The notes beneath the pieces are model-generated. The model saw nothing but the letters and a program-made list of their open reading frames with translations. It was not told the origin of the DNA and ran no database searches. A stretch of DNA of 64,000 nt from Gordoniibacillus chartarius (GTDB lineage Bacteria > Bacillota > Bacilli > Paenibacillales > NBRC-103111): assembly GCF_042432825.1 (NCBI RefSeq), contig NZ_JBHLWN010000025.1:1-64000 (forward strand). The letters are read 5' to 3'. This document shows positions 34,500 to 43,196 of this stretch, in pieces (positions within the stretch are counted from its first letter, which is position 1; each line of letters starts with the position of its first letter). Position numbers and translations under genes: made by a program.

Positions 34500-35336
34500 A
34501 TGTCCAGATCCGTAAAATCTTTTTCCTATCATTTGCTGGTCGGCGGTCTCGCGCTGCTCATGATTTACCCGATCCTTTGGCTGATCGCCAGCTCGCTTAA
34601 GCCTAACAGTGAAATCTTCACAACAGCATACAGCTTAATCCCGAGCCGAATCGCCTGGGAAAACTATGTAAGCGGCTGGAAAGGCTTCGCCGGCAACTCG
34701 TTTGGGATCTTCTTCAAGAACTCGTTCATTATCGTAATCATCTCCACCATCGGTGCTGTTGCTTCGTCGGCGCTTGTCGCCTATGCGTTCGCCCGCATCC
34801 CGTTCATCGGCAAAGGCCTTTGGTTCGCGATGATGATGATGACGATGATGCTGCCGCACGACGTAACGATCATTCCTCAATACGTCATGTTCACGAAGCT
34901 GGGCTGGCTGTCTACATTCAAGCCGGTCATCGTACCGCAGTTTTTCGCCGTACCGTTCTTTATCTTCCTGATGATGCAGTTCATCCGGACGATTCCGATG
35001 GAGCTGGACGAGGCAGCGAAGATGGACGGCTGCAGCAAGTACGGTATCTTCTTTAAGGTTATCGTTCCGCTGATTACACCGGCGCTCATTACATCGACGA
35101 TCTTTTCGTTCTACTGGAGATGGGAAGATTTCATTAACCCGCTGCTGTACCTGAACAAGCCGGAGCTGTACCCGGTATCGCTGGCCCTGAAGCTGTTCCT
35201 TGACGGCGAGTCGCTGAACAACTGGGGCGGTATGTTCGCGATGGCGACAGCGTCGCTCGTGCCGATCTTCATCGTGTTCTTTATCTTCCAGCGCTACATC
35301 GTTGAGGGGATCAGCACATCCGGTTTGAAAGGGTAA
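34500..35336 (+). CDS. ABC sugar transporter permease (YesQ/MalG type)
   Basis: A 278-residue membrane protein with six helices. The EAA loop is [28 protein letters not shown], and the end [16 protein letters not shown] is typical of MalG-type subunits. A run of Met codons ([11 protein letters not shown]) is notable but common at this place in the family. It forms the channel with the preceding gene and is followed 29 bp later by the GH105 gene. Confidence 0.93.
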   Translation: MSRSVKSFSYHLLVGGLALLMIYPILWLIASSLKPNSEIFTTAYSLIPSRIAWENYVSGWKGFAGNSFGIFFKNSFIIVIISTIGAVASSALVAYAFARIPFIGKGLWFAMMMMTMMLPHDVTIIPQYVMFTKLGWLSTFKPVIVPQFFAVPFFIFLMMQFIRTIPMELDEAAKMDGCSKYGIFFKVIVPLITPALITSTIFSFYWRWEDFINPLLYLNKPELYPVSLALKLFLDGESLNNWGGMFAMATASLVPIFIVFFIFQRYIVEGISTSGLKG

Positions 35337-35365
35337 CGTACATGCGAGAGGAGCAAGAGGAAGAC

Positions 35366-36409
35366 ATGCCTAAATTGGTATTTGACGACGAACAACTGAT
35401 TTCGACGATAGATCGAGTAGTGGACCGTACGTTCCGCATGGATTTCAGCTGGGATTGGCCGGGGGGCGTAGCGTTCTACGGCGTCAGCGAGGCTTACGCG
35501 GCTACCGGTAAGGAGCAGTATTTGCACAAGCTGAAGGAATGGGTCGACGACAATATGGAGGACGGCCTGCCGAAGCTTTCGGTCAACGCCGTCTCCATCG
35601 GTCACGCGCTGCTGACGCTGTATGAAGTATACAAGGACGAAAAATATTTGGACACCGTCAAGGAAATGGCGGAGTTTTTGACGCATGAAGCCGAGCGGTT
35701 TGGAGACGGAATTTTCCAGCACACGGTGAATTCGGAGGCGTACAACTTCCCCGAGCAAGCTTGGGTCGACACGATGTTCATGGCCGGATATTTCTTGCTC
35801 CGCGTAGGTACGCTGCTCGGCAGAAACGATTATATCGAGGACGGTCTGCGGCAGTATCACGGGCATGAAAATCTGCTGCAGGATTCCGTAACGAACTTGT
35901 ACTATCACGGCTGGGACAATATCGCCCAGAACAATATGTCCGCCATCCACTGGGCGCGCGGCAATTCGTGGGCGGCGCTCACGATGGCGCGGGCGCTCGA
36001 TCTCGTCCCGGTGACGCATCCGTCGTTCATGCTCATTGACGGCTCGCTCCGCGATCAGCTGAGCGCTCTGGTCCGCCTGCAGGACGAATCGGGCCTGTGG
36101 CATACGATCGTCGACGATCCGACGTCGCCGCTCGAAACGTCCGGTTCGGCCGGGATCGCAACAGCGCTGCTGACGAGAGGCCGGTTGTACAACAAGTATA
36201 TCCAGAAGTCCATCGACGGTATTCTGGCCCGTATTACGGCGGACGGTACCGTAACCGGCGTGTCCGCAGGCACAGCGGTGATGAACGATGCGGACGGCTA
36301 CAAGGGCGTACCGGACAAGCGCATCCAAGGCTGGGGTCAGGGCCTCACGCTGACGTTCCTGGCGCAAGTGCTGAAGTCGCGGAGCAATTCGTTCGGCAAC
36401 GGCTGTTAA
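35366..36409 (+). CDS. GH105 unsaturated rhamnogalacturonyl hydrolase (YteR/YesR type)
   Basis: A 347-residue cytoplasmic glycosidase (no signal peptide) that removes the unsaturated galacturonic acid left at the non-reducing end by RG or pectate lyases. The catalytic segment AWVDTMFMAGYFL carries the conserved Asp; NLYYHGWDN and HWARGNSWAALTMARAL complete the (alpha/alpha)6 barrel active site as in YteR. ATG 35366 is preferred over 35342 because GAGG lies just upstream. Its place behind two permeases indicates the transporter imports unsaturated RG oligosaccharides. A terminator follows. Confidence 0.93.
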   Translation: MPKLVFDDEQLISTIDRVVDRTFRMDFSWDWPGGVAFYGVSEAYAATGKEQYLHKLKEWVDDNMEDGLPKLSVNAVSIGHALLTLYEVYKDEKYLDTVKEMAEFLTHEAERFGDGIFQHTVNSEAYNFPEQAWVDTMFMAGYFLLRVGTLLGRNDYIEDGLRQYHGHENLLQDSVTNLYYHGWDNIAQNNMSAIHWARGNSWAALTMARALDLVPVTHPSFMLIDGSLRDQLSALVRLQDESGLWHTIVDDPTSPLETSGSAGIATALLTRGRLYNKYIQKSIDGILARITADGTVTGVSAGTAVMNDADGYKGVPDKRIQGWGQGLTLTFLAQVLKSRSNSFGNGC

Positions 36410-36436
36410 GAAGGAAATATTCGTACTCGAAGCTAC

Positions 36437-36467
36437 GCTGCCAATGGTAACATTGGCGGCTTTTTTT
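36437..36467 (+). terminator. Intrinsic terminator after GH105
   Basis: GCTGCCAATG (36437-36446), GTAA loop, CATTGGCGGC (36451-36460), then seven T. Confidence 0.9.
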
Positions 36468-37157
36468 CATTTTGGTGATGTTAATTCCGGCAAGCAATAG
36501 GACCGTTCTGGCCGTTATAAGCTTCCGCTTCGCGGTGCACTGTACAGTGATCATTAAATCTTCGAAGGGGGTTACAGTTTATGGAAAAATCAATCGAACA
36601 TGAAGCCTTTATCGGGAACGAATATCGAATAGAAGGCTGATTTTGGCAGGGGTGCTGCATATTAGAGCCCTCATATTCCGTTATTTTTGCTTCTTGGAGA
36701 CATTTGGCATAAATAATAACGCCGTGAAAGTCGCTTAAGCAAGCGGAGGAAGGCAGCAGTTGCAGAAAAGAGAAGCCGGCAGTTACCGAAAAAATCCAGC
36801 CGTACCCGCAGCGGAGTAAACAAGCGATTTATCCCAGTATATCAATCACCGTTGAAGTACTTTGTCGGGCTGTCTGGTCGCCAACGAGGCTGTGGAGCTG
36901 CATTTCGAAAATCGCCGCAGCTGGGAATCAACATGGCATGCCGCTGGAGCTTCGTACGCAGCCGGTCCGACCTGAGCAGCAGTTTACTAGAACTGTTTTG
37001 AACGGGTTTGCACTTTATTGATCAGTTGCGCTCCGAGTCAATTTGTAAGGGGTTTCAAAAATATCTGATTTGCGGAAAGCCGGGGAGCACACATAATAAA
37101 AACTGCGCCGCTAGCGAGTCGACCCAACTAAAAACAATCTTTTGGAGGTGGAGGAGA
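36468..37157 (+). other. Gene-poor 690-bp region before LplB-type permease
   Basis: No supported gene. It holds a 19-codon reading frame (36581-36640) with AAGGGGG upstream, and a second tiny frame starting with TTG after GGAGGAAGG near 36745; both are too short to assign. The stretch 36661-36684 resembles 56528-56550, suggesting a dispersed repeat. A weak promoter (TTTGCG, 17 nt, CATAAT at 37092-37097) lies 60 bp before the permease. The rest may be decayed coding sequence. Confidence 0.4.
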
Positions 37158-38126
37158 ATGAAGCAGACTGCCGTTTCCGGCGAAAACCGCAGCCAGGCCC
37201 TTGGAGCCGCCGTACTGCCCGGAGCAAGCATTCGCGCACGATTGCTGAAAGATAAATGGGTGTATCTGCTTTTAGCTCCGGGCCTGCTTTATTTTATTAT
37301 TTTCAAATATGTGCCGATGTGGGGCGTCATGCTCGCATTCCAAAATTATTCGCCGTTTCTCGGCTTTTGGAAAAGCGAATGGGTCGGTTTGGAGCATTTC
37401 CGCGTATTTTTTACGAATCCCGAGTTTACGATGCTCTTGCGCAACACGCTGCTGCTTTCGTTTTACAATCTGCTCTTCTACTTTCCGGCGCCGATTATTT
37501 TGGCTCTGCTGTTAAACGAAGTCAGGCTGTCGCTGTATAAGCGAACGATTCAAACGCTGATTTACATCCCGCACTTTATTTCGATGGTCATCGTGGCCTC
37601 CTTGACGTACGTGTTTCTGACGACGGAAGGCGGACTGATCAACGAGATGCTCCAGAAGTATCTGGGGTTCAAGATCAATTTTCTCGGCAGTCCGGAATGG
37701 TTCCGTCCGATGATTATTTTGCAGACAATTTGGAAGGAATGCGGCTTCGGCACGATCATCTTCCTGGCGGCGCTGGCCGGGGTCGATACGGAGCAGTACG
37801 AGGCGGCCATTATGGACGGAGCGAACCGTTGGAAGCAGCTGTGGCACATTACGCTGCCGTCGATCCGCAGCACGATTATCATTTTGCTTATTTTGCGGAT
37901 GGGGGACGTCCTCGATAACGGCTTTGAGCAAATTTATTTGCTGCTGAATCCGCTGAACCGGGAAAACGCCGAAGTGTTCGATACGTATGTGTACATGTTG
38001 GGCATTACACAGGGGGCGTTCAGCTACAGTACGGCTGTCGGGCTGTTCAAAGCGGTCGTCGGCGTCATTCTGGTGCTTGGTGCGAATAAGCTGGCGAAGA
38101 AGTTCGGCCACGAAGGTATTTATTAA
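37158..38126 (+). CDS. ABC transporter permease, LplB/YteP type
   Basis: A 322-residue membrane protein with an N-terminal cytoplasmic extension of about 35 residues, then KWVYLLLAPGLLYFIIFKYVPMWGVMLAFQNYSPFLGF, the signature of the LplB/YteP group. The EAA loop is VDTEQYEAAIMDGANRWKQLWHITLPSI. ATG 37158 follows GGAGGTGGAGGAGA; the frame is open further upstream without a site. The LplB/LplC/LplA set is a distinct importer from the YesOPQ-like one upstream and probably takes RG-derived oligosaccharides too, given the intracellular enzymes encoded after it. Confidence 0.93.
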   Translation: MKQTAVSGENRSQALGAAVLPGASIRARLLKDKWVYLLLAPGLLYFIIFKYVPMWGVMLAFQNYSPFLGFWKSEWVGLEHFRVFFTNPEFTMLLRNTLLLSFYNLLFYFPAPIILALLLNEVRLSLYKRTIQTLIYIPHFISMVIVASLTYVFLTTEGGLINEMLQKYLGFKINFLGSPEWFRPMIILQTIWKECGFGTIIFLAALAGVDTEQYEAAIMDGANRWKQLWHITLPSIRSTIIILLILRMGDVLDNGFEQIYLLLNPLNRENAEVFDTYVYMLGITQGAFSYSTAVGLFKAVVGVILVLGANKLAKKFGHEGIY

Positions 38127-38141
38127 GAAGGAGGGGTATCG

Positions 38142-39026
38142 ATGTCTAAACGGTACAGAAGCGTATCGGGGACGATCTTCGACGCGGCGAACTATGTGTT
38201 TCTAGGCGTCGTGGGCATTGTGTCCGTGCTGCCGTTCCTATACGTAATCGCCGGCTCCTTCGCATCGGATGCGGAGCTGACGCAGCGCTCATTTTTCCTG
38301 ATTCCACAGTCCTTTACGCTATCCGCTTACGAATTTATATTCTCGACGAATACGATTATCAATAGCATTTGGGTATCGCTGTATGTTACGGTCGTAGGTA
38401 CGCTGTTCAATCTGTTCTTTACGGTAACGATGGCTTATGCGCTTTCCAAGCGCGGGCTGATGGGACGAAATTTCGTCCTGAATATGGTCATCTTCTCGAT
38501 GCTGTTCGGGGGCGGGCTCATTCCTACGTATTTAGTCGTGCGGGAGCTCGGTATGCTGGATACGTATTGGGCGCTCATCATTCCGGGCGCAATCAGCGCG
38601 TTCAACCTGATTATCGTTAAAAACTTCTTCCAGGAGCTCCCGCCGGAGCTGGAGGAAGCAGCCAAAATCGACGGCTGCACCGAGCTGGGTCTGCTGTGGA
38701 AAATCGTTCTGCCGCTGTCGATGCCGGTGTTGGCGACGTTTACGCTATTTTACGCTGTCGGCCACTGGAACAATTTCTTCTCGGCGCTGCTCTACATCAA
38801 CGATCCGTCGAAGTGGCCGCTGCAGGTTATGCTCAGACAGATCGTGCTGCTGTCACAGGCTGCCGCGGGCGACATGTCCTCGATGGACCCGGCGTTCGTC
38901 AAGCCGCCGGAGCAGTCGATCAAGATGGCGGTCATCTTGGTAGGCACCATTCCGATTTTGCTCGTCTATCCGTTCCTGCAAAAGCATTTTGCCAAAGGGG
39001 TCTTAATCGGCTCTGTCAAAGGGTAA
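38142..39026 (+). CDS. ABC transporter permease, LplC/YtcP type
   Basis: A 294-residue membrane protein with six helices and the EAA loop LPPELEEAAKIDGCTELGLLWKIVLPLSMP; the C-terminus is HFAKGVLIGSVKG. GAAGGAGGGG precedes the ATG. It pairs with the LplB-type subunit 15 bp upstream. Confidence 0.93.
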   Translation: MSKRYRSVSGTIFDAANYVFLGVVGIVSVLPFLYVIAGSFASDAELTQRSFFLIPQSFTLSAYEFIFSTNTIINSIWVSLYVTVVGTLFNLFFTVTMAYALSKRGLMGRNFVLNMVIFSMLFGGGLIPTYLVVRELGMLDTYWALIIPGAISAFNLIIVKNFFQELPPELEEAAKIDGCTELGLLWKIVLPLSMPVLATFTLFYAVGHWNNFFSALLYINDPSKWPLQVMLRQIVLLSQAAAGDMSSMDPAFVKPPEQSIKMAVILVGTIPILLVYPFLQKHFAKGVLIGSVKG

Positions 39027-39081
39027 ACGGATTGCGATATATGCATTCATCCATTCATTCAAAAAGGGGAGGCAAGTCAAC

Positions 39082-40659
39082 ATGAAAAAAATGCTAACCA
39101 AATGGGTATCCGTCACGGTAATCGGGGTCGTATCGGTCACGTCGCTGGCAGCCTGCAGCGGCGGCAATAGTGCAGGCACGCCCGCCGCTGCGCCGTCGCA
39201 AGGCGGGACGGCTCAGCCGGCACAAGCCGAGAAGCCGCTTGACCTGACGATCATGCTGCCGATCTTTAAGACCAACTACCCGAAGGACGACGGCCCGGTT
39301 ACAACGGAAATCGAGAAGAAGACGAATACGAATATTCATTTCGAATGGGTGCCGAATGCTTCATATACGGATAAATTCAACATTACGCTCGCTTCCGGCA
39401 AGCTGCCGCACATTCTTTACGTAGGCGACGTGAAAAATCCGAGCTTCGTCAATGCCGCCAAATCGGGAGCGTTCTGGGATATCGGCCCGTTCATCAAGGA
39501 TTATCCGTCGCTCAGCCAAGCCAACCCGGTCATTATGAATAACTCGTCCATCGACGGGAAGAACTACGGCATCTATCGCGGGCGCGCACTGGGGCGAAAC
39601 GGCATCAACTACCGCAAAGATTGGCTGGAAGCGGTAGGCCTGCAGGAGCCGAAGACGATCGATGACTTCTATAATATGCTGAAAGCGTTTAAGGAGAAAG
39701 ATCCGGATAAGAACGGCAAGAACGATACGTACGGCATGGTGCTGGTCAAATGGACCGGTCAATGGGCGAGCGGCTTCGATACGATCAAGCTCTGGTTCGG
39801 AGCACCGAACAAATGGGGCGTAGTAGACGGCAAGCTGGTGCCGGAGCATCAGACGCCGGAATATTTGGAAGCGCTCAAGTTCATGAAGAAGCTGTATGAC
39901 GAGAAGCTGATCAATCAGGATTTTGCCGTATACGATTCGGCGAAGTGGAACGATCCGGTCGTTAACGGCCAGGCCGGGGTTATCGTCGACGTAACCGACA
40001 ACGCGGCACGTCTGGACGATAAAATTCATCAGCTGCTCGCCAAAGACGGTAAAGATCAACCGAATGTACACTTTGTCAGCAACATGATCGGCGTTACCGG
40101 CAAAAATGGGCTAAAGGCGCTTCCTACATCGGGCTTCGCCGGTATGCTCGCGATTCCGAAATCGACGGTGAAGACGGAAGCGGAGCTGAAGCGCGTGCTG
40201 AAATTCCTGGATCAAATGAATGAACCTGAACTGCAAACGCTCGCCGGATACGGTATCGAAGGCAAGCACTATACAAAAAACGGCGATGCTGTCGTGCCAA
40301 GCAAGGATACGGTTCTGCTCGAGTCCGAGGTGGAAGGGCTGAATCAGATGCTGCCGTACATTCCGGAGGACCGCGGCCTGAAGGTGAAGCAGACGCCGCT
40401 GCGCCAGCAGACGGCCAAGATTCAGAAGGAAGCGGAGCAGTATATCGTCGCCAACCCTGCGGAGCCGTTCATCTCCACCGTATATTCGCAGAAGGGACAG
40501 CAGCTGGACAATATTATCAACGATGCCCGCATCAAGTTTATTGTCGGCCAGATCGACGAAGCCGCCCTTCTGGCAGCGTTCGAAACGTGGAAAAAGTCCG
40601 GCGGGGACGATCTGGTGAAGGAGATGAACACGCTGTACGCAGCGTCGGGAAAGAAGTAA
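39082..40659 (+). CDS. ABC transporter solute-binding lipoprotein, LplA/YtcQ type
   Basis: A 525-residue lipoprotein, longer than the CUT1 binding proteins earlier in the window and typical for the LplA group. It has signal and lipobox TSLAAC near residue 25, an Ala/Gly/Pro/Gln linker, then LTIMLPIFKTNYPKDDGPVTTEIEKKTN. FEWVPNASYTDKFNITLASGKLPHILYVGD and GRNGINYRKDWLEAVGLQEPKTIDDFYNMLKAFKEKDPDKNGKNDTYG are diagnostic. It is transcribed with the two permeases; AAAAGGGGAGG lies upstream. Confidence 0.93.
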   Translation: MKKMLTKWVSVTVIGVVSVTSLAACSGGNSAGTPAAAPSQGGTAQPAQAEKPLDLTIMLPIFKTNYPKDDGPVTTEIEKKTNTNIHFEWVPNASYTDKFNITLASGKLPHILYVGDVKNPSFVNAAKSGAFWDIGPFIKDYPSLSQANPVIMNNSSIDGKNYGIYRGRALGRNGINYRKDWLEAVGLQEPKTIDDFYNMLKAFKEKDPDKNGKNDTYGMVLVKWTGQWASGFDTIKLWFGAPNKWGVVDGKLVPEHQTPEYLEALKFMKKLYDEKLINQDFAVYDSAKWNDPVVNGQAGVIVDVTDNAARLDDKIHQLLAKDGKDQPNVHFVSNMIGVTGKNGLKALPTSGFAGMLAIPKSTVKTEAELKRVLKFLDQMNEPELQTLAGYGIEGKHYTKNGDAVVPSKDTVLLESEVEGLNQMLPYIPEDRGLKVKQTPLRQQTAKIQKEAEQYIVANPAEPFISTVYSQKGQQLDNIINDARIKFIVGQIDEAALLAAFETWKKSGGDDLVKEMNTLYAASGKK

Positions 40660-40794
40660 TTGCCGCTTGATCGGATGTGTCGGAATCGTACCGGATAAAG
40701 TCGGAAGATTACACTTCCGCCCGGCTCCCCCGCATGATAAACTGGTGATTACAGCCTTCGCTGGATCAGTTGTAGAAACGGGGGAGGACGACAC

Positions 40795-43161
40795 ATGTTC
40801 GCACCAATCGTGAACGTACTGAATCGATGCCGCAAAGGGTTGTTGAACGGAAGCAAGGGTGCCTACGGCGGCAGCGCCAAGGGACGCTTCTACAGAATGA
40901 GCTTGGTCATGTTTTTCATCGTTTCCGGTGTTCCGGGACTTATTACGGGTGCGCTGCTGTACGGATTTGCCGGAGGGCGTGTAGAGAGCGAGCTGCTGCA
41001 GCTGCATTACCGGCAAATCGAGCAGCGTTCCCGCCATATCGACGATCAATTCAGCAATCTGGAGATGCTGCTGTCCCACTGGGCTTTCGATACGAAGTTC
41101 GACTACAGCTTGAACGGTCTCGATTTTGTCCGACGTTTCGACATCGCCGCGGACATGACGAAGACGCTGATTGCCATGGAAGGCTCCAATTCGCTGGTCA
41201 AGCGGGCGGAGCTGTATGTAGAGGGCAAACAGCCGGTACTGTTTCATCCGGAATATCTTGCGCTCGACGAACATACGGCAGCTTCCGTATATGAGCCGCT
41301 CGTCCGCGACCGCAATATCGCGTACTGGAAGCAGATGGCGTTCGATCCCGCATATCCGGAAAGAAAAGATTTGACCTTGGTGCATCATATTCCGGGAAGC
41401 AGTATGGAGCCGTTCGGTGTCCTGCTGTTCCGGTTCGATTCCGATAAAATTGCTAATTTGCTAAATACGATGATGCCGTACAGCGACGGGGAATCCTTCC
41501 TGCTGCAAAATACGGGGGATTTGTTCGTTTCTGCGTCGGGAAGCGCTTCCAACTCACCGCTTGTCCAAGCGCTGCGGGACAAGATCCAGGCGCTGGGGGC
41601 GCCGAAGGGATCGTTTTTCTACGATTGGAACGGACTTACTTACACTGTCTCTTACGGACAGCTGTCGCGCATTGCGGCGGACTGGACGTATGTGTCGGCA
41701 TCTCCGATCACGAATATTACGTCACCGGTCATCCAATTATCGAAGCTGATCATCGCCATCAGCCTGATTGCGCTGCTGCTTGCCGCGTTCCTCTCATGGC
41801 TGGCTTCGCGGCGCATCTACTCGCCGGTAGGCCGTCTCGTCACGATGTTCGGGCAAGCAACCGGCGTGGACGGAAAGGAAGATGAGTTCGCGCTCATCGA
41901 GACGCAGTGGCAAAGGCTGCACAAAGAAAGCCACGAGCTCAGCCATAAGCTTGCGGAGCAGCTGCCTCACGTTAGGGACGGCTTCCTCCACCGGCTGCTG
42001 CACGGGTACTTATATTCCTATACGGAAGAAGACCTGCAGCGGCGAATGGATAGGTTTAACTGGGACGTGAAGGGGCGGCACTATGTTGTGCTGTTCGTTC
42101 AGCTGGTCGGGATCGCCAGCCCGGAGGGGAAGTTCCGGGACGGCGATGAAGGACTCGTCACGTTCGCTGCGGTGAATATGATGGAGGAGCTCGCTTCGCA
42201 GCATTTTGAGCAGTGCGGAACGATCAATTTCCACGACTTGACGGCGGGACTGCTGCTGATGGTGCCGGAAGACCGATCTTATGCGGAGGCGGTTCGGGCC
42301 TTCTACGACGAATTGGCCGTGTCCGTCAATCGAATTTTAAAGATGCGGGTGACGATGGCGGTCAGCCGTCCGTCGGCCCGGCTTACGGATGTGCCTCTCG
42401 CCTTCGAACGAACGAAGCAGGCGGTCGCTTACCGGACGGTTGCCAGCAGCAATCAGCTGATCGATATGGAGACGGTGCCGATCGAGGAGGAAACGGCGGT
42501 GCAGCTGCAGTATCCGTTCGCGCTGGAACGGGAGCTCGTACAAGCGCTGCGGCTCGGCTCGGCCGAAGAGGCTTCGAAGCTGCTGGATTTGTTTATGGAG
42601 GCGCTGTGCGGCGAAGGAGCGAAGGAATTCGACGTGCAGCAAGGGATGCTTCAGCTGTTCGGATCCGTCCAGCATGCGATACTCGTATCCGGCATTCACC
42701 CGAACCGGCTGTTCAAAGGGACGAACCCGTATGAACAGCTGTCCCAGCTCCGTGAGCCGCAGCTGATGTTGGAATGGTTTCGGGAGAAAGTCTTCACTCC
42801 TTATACGGCCGAGCTGGCCGGCCGCTCGGATGCGCAGGTCAAGCGCATGATCGAGCAGGCGATGCTGTACATTCAGGAGCATTATGCTTTGGACCTGTCC
42901 CTTGAGCAATGTGCCGAGCATGTCGGTATGAATCCGTTTTATTTGAGCAAATCGTTTAAGCAGGTTACAGGGAAAAATTTCATTGACTATTTGACGGAGC
43001 TGCGAATGGAGAAGGCGAAGGAGTTGCTGCGCGAGTCGGAGCTGAAGATTCAAGATGTAGCCGAAAGGGTCGGCTATCAGCACAGTTATTTTAACCGCAT
43101 CTTCAAGAAGCTGGAAGGCATGACGCCGTCCCGCTACCGTGAACTGAGCAGAGACGGCTAA
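40795..43161 (+). CDS. Membrane-bound AraC-family transcriptional regulator (YesS type)
   Basis: A 788-residue protein. A first transmembrane helix at about residues 35-60 (RMSLVMFFIVSGVPGLITGALLYG) is followed by an extracellular sensor domain, a second helix at about 315-337 (IIAISLIALLLAAFLSWLA), a cytoplasmic region, and a C-terminal AraC domain (LSLEQCAEHVGMNPFYLSKSFKQVTG; LKIQDVAERVGYQHSYFNRIFKKLEGMTPSRYRE). It therefore combines sensor and DNA-binding parts in one chain without a phospho-relay. YesS of B. subtilis, which activates RG genes, has this layout. It probably controls the surrounding lplB-like operon and the downstream enzymes. Confidence 0.92.
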   Translation: MFAPIVNVLNRCRKGLLNGSKGAYGGSAKGRFYRMSLVMFFIVSGVPGLITGALLYGFAGGRVESELLQLHYRQIEQRSRHIDDQFSNLEMLLSHWAFDTKFDYSLNGLDFVRRFDIAADMTKTLIAMEGSNSLVKRAELYVEGKQPVLFHPEYLALDEHTAASVYEPLVRDRNIAYWKQMAFDPAYPERKDLTLVHHIPGSSMEPFGVLLFRFDSDKIANLLNTMMPYSDGESFLLQNTGDLFVSASGSASNSPLVQALRDKIQALGAPKGSFFYDWNGLTYTVSYGQLSRIAADWTYVSASPITNITSPVIQLSKLIIAISLIALLLAAFLSWLASRRIYSPVGRLVTMFGQATGVDGKEDEFALIETQWQRLHKESHELSHKLAEQLPHVRDGFLHRLLHGYLYSYTEEDLQRRMDRFNWDVKGRHYVVLFVQLVGIASPEGKFRDGDEGLVTFAAVNMMEELASQHFEQCGTINFHDLTAGLLLMVPEDRSYAEAVRAFYDELAVSVNRILKMRVTMAVSRPSARLTDVPLAFERTKQAVAYRTVASSNQLIDMETVPIEEETAVQLQYPFALERELVQALRLGSAEEASKLLDLFMEALCGEGAKEFDVQQGMLQLFGSVQHAILVSGIHPNRLFKGTNPYEQLSQLREPQLMLEWFREKVFTPYTAELAGRSDAQVKRMIEQAMLYIQEHYALDLSLEQCAEHVGMNPFYLSKSFKQVTGKNFIDYLTELRMEKAKELLRESELKIQDVAERVGYQHSYFNRIFKKLEGMTPSRYRELSRDG

Positions 43162-43196
43162 GCTTGGCTTGTGCGAACGATCGATAGGAGATGAGA

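Noticed and set aside
36683..36719. Fourth copy of the T-run/TTC promoter element (TTTTTGCTTC followed by TAATAA)
   Set aside because: The distance to the better -10 box (AATAAT) is 18 rather than 20 nt, the T-run belongs to a stretch that looks like a dispersed repeat, and the next gene begins over 400 bp later.
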